Shown in pieces: positions 57,179 to 64,000 of a stretch of DNA of 64,000 nt. How positions within the stretch are numbered: the stretch's first letter is position 1; each line of letters opens with the position of its first letter. Origin of the DNA: CAVQJU01 sp963754955 (GTDB taxonomy: Bacteria; Acidobacteriota; Vicinamibacteria; Vicinamibacterales; CAVVIG01); the NCBI GenBank assembly GCA_963754955.1, contig CAVWHY010000009.1, positions 186,001 to 250,000 of the forward strand, written 5' to 3'. The notes beneath the pieces are model-generated. The model worked only from the letters and a program-made list of their open reading frames with translations, did not search any database and was not told the origin of the DNA. Position numbers and translations under genes: made by a program.

Positions 57179-58777
57179 CTACTTCACAGAAGCTGACAGC
57201 GGGATGCCCTTCGCGTTCATCAGCGATTCGAGCAGGGCGACGGTTTCCGGGAACGGTTCTCTCGTCGCTGTCTTGACGCCGACGACGCCGACGCCCTTCG
57301 CCAGATCGAGCGCCGTGCGGCCGCTCGCGTCCTTTGCCCCGAGATCCGCGCCGTTCTCGGCGAGGAACTTCACGAGCGGCGTGAAGCCGCGTTCGGCGGC
57401 GCCGAGGAGCGCGGTCTGGTCCGGCACGGCCGACGGGCTCGGCACCTGGCTGGCACGTGCCGCCGCGGCCGGATCGGGCGGCGGCGGTCGCCGCCGCGCT
57501 GTACTCGCTGGCGCGCCGCGAATCGGTCACCATCCTGGCGTTGATGTCCGCGCCCGCATCGAGCAGCAGCCGCATCGTCGCCAGCACGCCCTCGTTGGTG
57601 CGGTTGCGCCCGCGGGTCACGCGGGTCCCGAACTCGACGCCGGCAGCCGCCATCAGCGGCGTGACGCCTTCCTTGCTCGGCAAGTCGACGAGCGCCTTGT
57701 GTTTCAGCAGCAGGTCGACGAACGGGGCGTCGCCGGCCCGCGCGGCGCGCAGGAGCGGCCGTCGCGCCCTGAGCGAGAATCGTGTCGCCGCCGCGATCCT
57801 GCGGCACATCCCGATACGGAGGACGACGCTTGAGCTGAAGGTTCGGGTTGGCGCCCGCCTCGAGCAGGAGCTTGCCGACTTCGAGCGCGGTCAGCGAATC
57901 CTCACTCGGAATCACGGCGACGGCGCCGTTCCCCTTGGTCGGCAGCGTGTTGACGTCGGCCGCCATGTAGAGCGGCGACCGGCCGTACAGATCCCATTTA
58001 TCGACGTCGGCGCCCGCCTTGATCATGTACGCGGCGAACTCGAAGTGCAGGTTGAGCAGCGCCATGTTGAGCGGCGTCACGCGATCGGGGTCTTCGAGAT
58101 CCGGATCGGCCTTGCCGGCGATCAGCTCGCGCGCACACGCGATACAGCCTTCGCGCGCCGCGTACAGCAGGGGCGTGAACCCGCCCTTGTTCATGTCCTT
58201 GGGCCGCGGCTCGGTGATGACCTTGCGTTCCCACTGGCGGACCACGCCGCGCGCGTTGACGTCGGCGCCGCGGGAGACCAGCAGCCGCACCATCTCGGGC
58301 TGGCTTTGCGCAGCGGCCCACATCAAGGCCGATTGCCCGCCCCAGGTTTCCCTGGCGTTCACGTCGGCGTGCGCGTCGAGCAGCCGCCTGGCCGCGTCGA
58401 CCTTGCCCCGTGCGAGCGACCGCCATCAGCGGTGTTTCGCCTTCCGGGTTCCTGGTGTTCGGATCGGCGCCGGCCTTGAGCAGCGCGTCGAGGATCGGCG
58501 CCGAGCCGATGATCGCGGCTTCGGTGATCGCCGACGTGCCGAACTCGTTCTTCAGGTTGACGTTGGCGTGGGCCTTGATCAGCGCGCGGACGAGATCGAC
58601 ATCGTCGTTCGCCGCGGCCAGCATGATGGCCGTCGTCCCGTCGGGCCCGGCCGCATTCGGGTCGGCGCCCTTGGTCAGCAGCTGCAGCGCGGCCGCGCGA
58701 TTGCCACGCTCCGCCGCCTCGAGGAGCGGATTGTCCGCGGCGGCTGCAATCGAGCTCGCGGCGACAACCGCGATCAC
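57179..58777 (-). CDS. Secreted ankyrin-repeat protein (frameshifts)
   Basis: About 530 residues; signal peptide region IAVVAASSIAAAADN, then ankyrin repeats throughout: NPLLEAAERGNRAAALQLLTKGADPNAAGPDGTTAIMLAAANDD, GGFTPLLYAAREGCIACARELIAGKADPD and SKEGVTPLMAAAGVEFG. Breaks near 58420, 57765, 57475 and 57440. The start is uncertain: a GTG at 58777, or an upstream ATG if another base error is allowed. Last gene of the MBL-DUF1592-DUF1552-ankyrin operon, separated from DUF1552 by a family A repeat. Counterpart of the protein at 1894-3471. Confidence 0.83.
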
Positions 58778-58791
58778 GCCATCAGCAGTAC

Positions 58792-58842
58792 GTAGCGTCC
58801 GGCTTGAGCCGGACGGGCCGTCCGCCTGAAGGCGGACGCTAC
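58792..58842. repeat. Dispersed palindromic repeat, family A (copy 2)
   Basis: 51-base element, outer GTAGCG / CGCTAC arms around two hairpins (CGTCCGGCTT.. and GTCCGCCT/AGGCGGAC). The right half is identical to the copy at 4281-4332. Lies within the operon, between DUF1552 and the ankyrin gene. Confidence 0.8.
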
Positions 58843-58852
58843 ACCAGTCATG

Positions 58853-60140
58853 TCAGACCTCCGAGAGGATGCCGCCGCTGTCGCCGATCTTCTCGACGGG
58901 GATGTTGTTGCGGTCGAACAGCGTGACGAGCAGGTCGGCGAGGCGCGAGTCCTGCGGATACTTCACGTGCTGCCCGCCCTTGATCCGCCCGTTCGCGTGC
59001 CCGAGCATGGCCGACCGGCAGCGGATCGTTGTTGTGCTTGTCGCTGTTGCTCATGTTGCTGCCGTACAGGATGGTCGAGTGATCCAGCACGGTGCCGGCG
59101 CCCTCCTGCGCCTTCGCCAGCCGCTCGATGAACTTCGCGAAGACCAGCGTGTGGAACGTCTGAATCTGGACCAGCTTCTCCTGCTTCTGCGGGTTGTTCC
59201 CGTGATGCGAGAGCGGATGGAATCCCTCGGCGATCCCCAGGTTGGTGTAGGTCCGCATGCTGGCTTCGTGATCCATCGAGAACGTGATCACGCGCGTGAT
59301 GTCGGCCTGGAACGCCAGCGCCATGAGGTCGAACATCAGCTTGAAGTGTTCGGTGATGTCATTGGGCGTGCCGACGGGCGCGTCGGGAATCTGCAGGGTC
59401 GTCATGTCCTGCTTCTCCGCCATCTGCACCCGCCGCTCGATCTCGCGGACCGAATCGAGATAGTCGGTGACGACGACGCGGTCGCGGACGCCGAGGCTGG
59501 TCTGCAGCCGCGCGGCCTGGCCCTTGACGCGATCCAGGATGCTGCCGGTCTCGTGAAGAATCGCCGCGCGCTCCGCGTCGGTGTCGCCCTGGCCGAACAG
59601 CTTCTGAAACACCGCGCGCGGGTTGCCTTCCTGCGGCAGCGGCTGCGTGGGCGTGCGCCAGGCCAGCCGCGCGCCGGTCGGCGAGGTCGTCAACTCGAGC
59701 GACGGCAGCCGCGTTTCCTGGCCGATGTGCCGCGCCGCCAGCTGATCGGCGGTGACGCCGGCGTCGGGACCGGCGACGCCGTGATCCCACGGCTTGACGC
59801 AGTTCAGCCACGTGGACTCGATGTAGGCGTGCGGCTCGGGCGTTTCGCCCGGCTTGTTGCGCAGCCCCGAGACGATCGTGAGGTGCTCGCGGAACGGCGT
59901 CAGCGGCTCGAGAATCACCGGCATCTCGAAGCTGGTCCCGACTTCTTTCGGCGACCACCGGTCCATGATGGCGCCGTGCGGAAACCCGACGAAGGCGAAC
60001 CGCTTTGGTGGCGAGCCGGCCGGGGTGGCTGCCCACACGGTGGCAGCGGGATTCATGGCATCGAGTAATGGCAGCGCGATGGTCGCGCCCACGCCTTTGA
60101 GCACCGCACGCCGCGAGAGACGCATCTTGGACAGGTACAT
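58853..60140 (-). CDS. DUF1552 protein, Tat-exported (one frameshift)
   Basis: About 428 residues. Twin-arginine signal (RLSRRAVLKGVGATIALPLLDAM), then family motifs KRFAFVGFPHGAIMDRWSPKEVG, GVTADQLAARHIG, FSMDHEASMRTYTNLGIAEGFHPLSHHGN and DHSTILYGSNMSNSDKHN. The family resembles DUF1501/sulfatase-like secreted proteins and always accompanies DUF1592 proteins; its activity is unknown. One shift near 59013; the corrected C-terminus is LLVTLFDRNNIPVEKIGDSG. It begins 12 bases after the DUF1592 stop. Confidence 0.88.
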
Positions 60141-60152
60141 GTGGTGACTCCG

Positions 60153-62627
60153 TTAGTGAGCGCCTTCAATCACAGGGGTCCCGGCCGCCCCGCCCGGGGG
60201 CATCCGGCGCATTCGGAACTGATCGCTTCGCACGACGGCCTGCACGAGCGTCGAAAACCTGTAGTCGCCCGGCGCGGCCGCGCGCACGATGCGGCGCACG
60301 GTGGGGATGTCGGACGGCTCCAGTTTACGCCCCGTCGCATACGTCAGCAGCCCCTCGGTGAACGTCTGGGCAAATTGCCCGGGGCGGCGCAGCAGCGCCT
60401 CGCGCAGGTCATCGGGGTTGTTGATGGCGGTGCCGTCGGGGAGCGTGCCGGACGAATCGATCGCCACGCCGGCATACCGATCGCGATCCCGCCACCGGCC
60501 CGTCGCGTCGAAGTTCTCGAGCGCGAGGCCGAGCGGATCCATGACCGCGTGACAGGACGCGCACGTCGGGTTCGATCGATGCTTCGCCATCATCTCGCGC
60601 ATCGTGAGCGCCTTGGTCGTGCCGATGTCCTTATCGTTGAGCGTCGGCACACCTGGCGGCGGCGTCGCGGGCGGGACGCCCTGGAGATGCCCAAGCACGA
60701 ACGCGCCGCGCAGCACCGGCGACGTGCGATTCGGATAGGCGGCCGCCATCAGGATCGCGCCCTTGCCGAGCAGCCCCCAGCGGGCCGACTGTTGGAGCTC
60801 GACCCGCCGGAACCGCTCGCCTTTGACGTCGCTGATGCCGTACTGGAGCGCGACGCGCTCGTTGAGATACGTGTGCTTCGCCCGCAGCAGATCGACGACG
60901 CTCCGGTCTTCCCTGAAGATGCTGTCGGCGAACAGCGTCAGCTCGGTGCGGAAATCCGCGCGCGGATCGGATCGGCCGGACGCGTACGGAAACACCGCCT
61001 GGTCCGGGACGATCTCGTCCAGGCGCTTCATGTCGAGCCACTGGTTCAGGAAGTTGGACGCCAGCGTCTCGGAACGCGGATCGGCGAGCATGCGCTTCAC
61101 CTGCCGCTCGAGCACGGCGGGGTCGCTCAGCTTGCCGCTGACGGCCGCCTGCAGCAGGTCTTCATCCGGAATGGTGTTCCAGAGGAAGAACGACAGCTTC
61201 GACGCGAGCTCGATGTCGTCGATCGCGTAGGTGGCGCCCGGCTGCAACCCGGTCGGGATGTGCTCGCCGCGGTACAGGAAGAACGGGCTCGCCAGCAGCC
61301 CGGTGATGGCGTTGCGGACGCCGGCTTCGAAGCTCGACGGACCGCCGGCCTTCGCGCCGTCCTGGTAATACTGAAACAGCTCGTTGACATCTTCCGCTGA
61401 CACCGGCCGCCGGTACGCGCGCCTGGCCAGAGCGGCGATGATCGTTCTGGCGCAGGCGTCCTGTTCTGCGGCGCCCGCCGGGTGACAGCTGAACACCCGC
61501 TCGCGGCTGGGCGTCTGGCTGATGCCTTTCGCGTCGAACGGGCCCTGGAGCTGAAACGAGTTCACGCGATACAAGCGATCCTGGCCGCCGCCGGGCGTGG
61601 TGATCTGCAGCTCATCGTCGGACTCGGCGAAGGTCTGGCGTTTGAACGCCACGCCGATCTTGTGCGGTCCGGCGGTGGCGGCGAAGCGGATGTTCTTGAG
61701 GCGCGCGTTGACCCGATCCAGTGCGCCGTTCTGCACCTGATCGTACAGCTTCATGTCCTCTTCGCCGCCGATCACCGTCTGGTAGACGATCTTGTTGTCG
61801 AGCGTCACGACCAGCGGGTTCTCGAACTCCATGCCGTTGCCCCAGATATGGGTGGCCATGTCGGCGACGTCGATCCGGTATTCGCCGTCCGACGGGAGAT
61901 CGACCTTCGCGAGAATCCCGCCGCGCGTGCCGAGCGGAAGCCCGGCGACGTGCGTGAGCTGAGTGCCCGATCCCGCGCGGAAGGTCCACCCGCCGGGCCG
62001 CGCGTCCGCCCGGCCGACGGCCTTCACCGCGACGGCGCGCGCGGCGATGACGTATTGCTCGATGAAGGACGGCGACACCTGCAACGCCGCCGCGATGTTG
62101 TCGAAGCCCTCGGCGATGTCGTCCGCCGGCAGCAGCTCCGTCGCGTCGATTTCGACCGCCAGGAGATCCCGGACCGCGTTCGCGTACTCCTTGCGATTCA
62201 GCCGGTGCAGGACGACCTGGTCCGGCAGGTGCGGCTGGCCGGCGCGATCCAGCGACTCTTCGAGCCACGCGACCAGCGAGTCGATGGACGCGGCGTCGGG
62301 CTGTCTCGCGCCCGGCGGCGGCATCACGCGGCCGCGCAGTTTCCGGACCGCCTTTTCGAACACGTCGGCATGCGGGCCGATGCTCTCAGGCGTCATCCCC
62401 TCGAAGCTGACGCCGCCGGCTTTCGCGCGATCGTTGTGGCAGCCGGCGCAATACTGCTTGACCGTGGCCAGCTGCGCGTCGGGCGCGCGAGGCGCGGCCG
62501 GCGCCTGGGACGTCGCCACCGCGCCGCTCAGCGCGAGCAGGACGCCGGCCAGCGAAATCACAACGATGGGGTGCGTTGAGAGGCTCTGCGTGCTCCGCGA
62601 TCTCTGCGTTGATCGTTGTGAATCCAT
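60153..62627 (-). CDS. DUF1592/DUF1588-family protein with two heme motifs
   Basis: 824 residues, complete and in frame. Signal peptide (IVVISLAGVLLALSGAVATSQ), N-terminal cytochrome motif CAGCHN, DUF1587 HRLNRKEYANAVRDLLAVEID, DUF1595 ARRAYRRPVSAEDVNELFQYY, DUF1592 IDDIELASKLSFFLWNTIPDE, DUF1588 GILRGAF region with CASCHAVMDPLGLALENFDATGRWR (second heme motif), and DUF1585 at the end (RPGQFAQTFTEGLLTYATGRKLEPSD). The truncated protein at 1-1903 is its paralogue. Two bases separate its ATG from the MBL stop, so it is cotranscribed with it. Confidence 0.92.
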   Translation of the reverse strand: MDSQRSTQRSRSTQSLSTHPIVVISLAGVLLALSGAVATSQAPAAPRAPDAQLATVKQYCAGCHNDRAKAGGVSFEGMTPESIGPHADVFEKAVRKLRGRVMPPPGARQPDAASIDSLVAWLEESLDRAGQPHLPDQVVLHRLNRKEYANAVRDLLAVEIDATELLPADDIAEGFDNIAAALQVSPSFIEQYVIAARAVAVKAVGRADARPGGWTFRAGSGTQLTHVAGLPLGTRGGILAKVDLPSDGEYRIDVADMATHIWGNGMEFENPLVVTLDNKIVYQTVIGGEEDMKLYDQVQNGALDRVNARLKNIRFAATAGPHKIGVAFKRQTFAESDDELQITTPGGGQDRLYRVNSFQLQGPFDAKGISQTPSRERVFSCHPAGAAEQDACARTIIAALARRAYRRPVSAEDVNELFQYYQDGAKAGGPSSFEAGVRNAITGLLASPFFLYRGEHIPTGLQPGATYAIDDIELASKLSFFLWNTIPDEDLLQAAVSGKLSDPAVLERQVKRMLADPRSETLASNFLNQWLDMKRLDEIVPDQAVFPYASGRSDPRADFRTELTLFADSIFREDRSVVDLLRAKHTYLNERVALQYGISDVKGERFRRVELQQSARWGLLGKGAILMAAAYPNRTSPVLRGAFVLGHLQGVPPATPPPGVPTLNDKDIGTTKALTMREMMAKHRSNPTCASCHAVMDPLGLALENFDATGRWRDRDRYAGVAIDSSGTLPDGTAINNPDDLREALLRRPGQFAQTFTEGLLTYATGRKLEPSDIPTVRRIVRAAAPGDYRFSTLVQAVVRSDQFRMRRMPPGGAAGTPVIEGAH

Positions 62628-62629
62628 GA

Positions 62630-63574
62630 TCAGGCGTCCGGTGACAGGTAAGCCCACAGGCTCTCGAAGGCGCGGCGCACGAACTCGTCGGGGTTCCCCA
62701 TCTTCTCGTCGAATTCCTTCGTCGGCCGCGCGGCCACCGCTTCGCCGGGGCCGCGGCCCTTGTTCAGCATCTGGCTCAGGCGATCGTAAATCGTGCCGTA
62801 CATCTCGGTCTGCGCCTTGAGCTCCGCGAACCCGAGCACCGGCCCGCGGGCAGGCACGATGCGTGTGTCCTCGTTGGCCACCGTCTGCAGCCGCTGCAGG
62901 CCGCCGACCATGCCGCCAATCCAGCCGCCCGTCGCCCAATCGACCACCGGCCAGCCCTGGTTCGAGATCACGTCGCCCGCCGCGAGCACGTTCTGTTTGG
63001 GGAAGTAGACGTACAGGTCGCCGTCGGTGTGCGCCGCATCCGGAATGTGCCCGTAGCGAACGCCCGAGTCGAGCGTGCCGGTCGTGTAGAACGTCTTGTT
63101 CGGCTGCGCGGTCTTCGGCAGCCGCTTGAAGCGCTGACCGTTCCAGGGCCAGGTGACGTCGGTCGTCAGCCAGAGCCGCGTGTTCTCGTGCGCGATGATG
63201 GTCTTGCCGGCCTTGCCCAGCGCGTCGTTGAGGCCGGTCTGCTCCGGGTGCCAGTGCGTATTGAACAGCGTCTGAACCGGACCGCCGCCAGGCAAGCCCG
63301 CGACCGCCTTCATGAGCGCGTCAGCGGCCTGGGCGGATCCGCCGTCGACGAGCAGCACGCCGCCCGCGCCGGTCTGAGCGACGACATTGGCTTCTCCGGG
63401 AAGCCTCACGACGAACAGATCGTCGGCGAGACGCAGGGTGGGGGACGTGTCCGCCGTCGCCTGCGCCGGTGTGGCGGCCAGGCATCGAAGCGGCGCGCCC
63501 AGAGCGATTCCGGCGGCGCCGCCGAGGGCCGCCTTCAGTATCTGCCGGCGTGAATGCGCATCGCGGGCAACCAC
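62630..63574 (-). CDS. MBL-fold metallo-hydrolase, Tat-exported
   Basis: 314 residues with a twin-arginine signal (SRRQILKAALGGAAGIALG) and a metallo-beta-lactamase fold: VLLVDGGSAQAADALM, the metal motif THWHPEQTG (HxHxDH is altered to HWHPEQ, Asp replaced), HTDGDLYVYFP and AAGDVISNQGW. The altered motif leaves the metal content uncertain. GTG start at 63574. First gene of the operon with DUF1592, DUF1552 and ankyrin proteins. Confidence 0.87.
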   Translation of the reverse strand: MVARDAHSRRQILKAALGGAAGIALGAPLRCLAATPAQATADTSPTLRLADDLFVVRLPGEANVVAQTGAGGVLLVDGGSAQAADALMKAVAGLPGGGPVQTLFNTHWHPEQTGLNDALGKAGKTIIAHENTRLWLTTDVTWPWNGQRFKRLPKTAQPNKTFYTTGTLDSGVRYGHIPDAAHTDGDLYVYFPKQNVLAAGDVISNQGWPVVDWATGGWIGGMVGGLQRLQTVANEDTRIVPARGPVLGFAELKAQTEMYGTIYDRLSQMLNKGRGPGEAVAARPTKEFDEKMGNPDEFVRRAFESLWAYLSPDA

Positions 63575-63701
63575 GGTTTTCCGCTCAAGTTTAGACGTTC
63601 CGGCATATCAGAATCACGTCAAAAAGACGTCGCAACGTTCCGGGACAGTCGAGTTGCCGCGCGGAATTGCCCGCGAAAACGGCGTCTTTCACGCTTCGGT
63701 G

Positions 63702-63707
63702 TAGGAT
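63702..63707 (+). promoter_or_regulatory. -10 element TAGGAT before the serine hydrolase
   Basis: Preceded by TG (TGTAGGAT) and followed after 8 bases by the ATG at 63716, again predicting a leaderless transcript. Confidence 0.45.
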
Positions 63708-63715
63708 CGGCGCGC

Positions 63716-64000
63716 ATGAAACGACTGCTGTGGCTTCTTCCGCTCCTTTTCGTCGCCGTCACCTCGGCAGCCCCGAACATCCCGTCGCAGGGAACGGCCG
63801 CGTTATCGTCGTTCCTGAAGGAGGCGACCGACCGCGGTGACGTGCCCGGCGTCGTCGTCGCCGTCGTGAACAAGGACGGCGTGGTCTACCACGAAGCCTA
63901 CGGCCGCAGCCGCACGCTCACAAGCACACCGATGACGAAGGACACGATCTTCAACATGGCGTCGATGACCAAACCGGTCACCTCGGTCGCCATCATGATG
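63716..64000 (+). CDS. Beta-lactamase/penicillin-binding-like serine hydrolase, 3' end off window
   Basis: First 95 residues: signal peptide (LLWLLPLLFVAVTSAAP), then LSSFLKEATDRGDVPGVVVAVVNKDGVVYHEAYG and the SxxK motif SMTKP, as in class C beta-lactamase-family esterases (EstB-like). The rest is missing, so substrate and completeness cannot be judged. Confidence 0.85.
   Translation, partial: MKRLLWLLPLLFVAVTSAAPNIPSQGTAALSSFLKEATDRGDVPGVVVAVVNKDGVVYHEAYGRSRTLTSTPMTKDTIFNMASMTKPVTSVAIMM

Overview
The window looks like part of an Acidobacteriota chromosome, most plausibly Vicinamibacteria. It is uniformly GC-rich and carries gene families typical of that group: DUF1592/DUF1588 cytochrome-type proteins with DUF1552 and ankyrin partners, very large TonB-dependent receptors with an N-terminal carboxypeptidase-regulatory-like domain, several PQQ-type beta-propeller dehydrogenases, and secreted proteins with the PDLSGIWQ motif. 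The taxon is inferred from gene content only. No rRNA, tRNA, CRISPR array, transposase, integrase or phage module was found.

Layout. 1-3471 (minus): an ankyrin protein overlapping a DUF1592 protein that runs off the left edge. 3609-7252 (plus): AhpD-like protein, PQQ sugar dehydrogenase, TPR-LuxR regulator. 7253-7864: a four-helix-bundle gene between inverted low-complexity repeats. 7995-12632 (plus): cupin, PIG-L deacetylase, PLP decarboxylase, 6-phosphogluconolactonase, double VOC protein. 12809-14360 (minus): zinc-ribbon/TonB-C protein. 14583-20036 (minus): a tightly coupled polyamine operon, homospermidine synthase - N-acetylglutamate synthase - second homospermidine synthase - ornithine decarboxylase. 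20567-28698: small proteins, GNAT, two Crp/Fnr regulators, a degenerate receiver, a B12-binding radical SAM protein and an AmpG-like transporter. 28757-34462: beta-propeller lipoprotein, IspH, membrane protein, secreted protein, DUF6178 protein. 34481-41520: hydrolase, MarR, Lon, Na+/H+ antiporter, a HELQH protein, a Ser/Thr kinase. 41587-57133: three TonB-dependent receptors, an ArsR-SRPBCC-DinB operon, two PQQ dehydrogenases. 57179-63574 (minus): MBL hydrolase - DUF1592 - DUF1552 - ankyrin operon. 63716-64000: start of a beta-lactamase-family serine hydrolase.

How the genes may work together. The polyamine operon encodes a route from glutamate acetylation (ornithine supply) through putrescine to homospermidine. 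The receptors, periplasmic PQQ enzymes and c-type cytochromes suggest uptake and periplasmic oxidation of organic substrates. Regulation is visible as promoter/operator palindromes in front of arsR, marR/lon and ispH, several of which imply leaderless transcripts.

Quality caveat. Single-base frameshifts are frequent but clustered: more than 20 in the polyamine operon, six in lon, and many in the receptors at 41.6-44.7 and 54.1-57.1 kb, with almost none from 20.5 to 35 kb. I read these as sequence errors and annotate such genes as intact loci with corrected frames.
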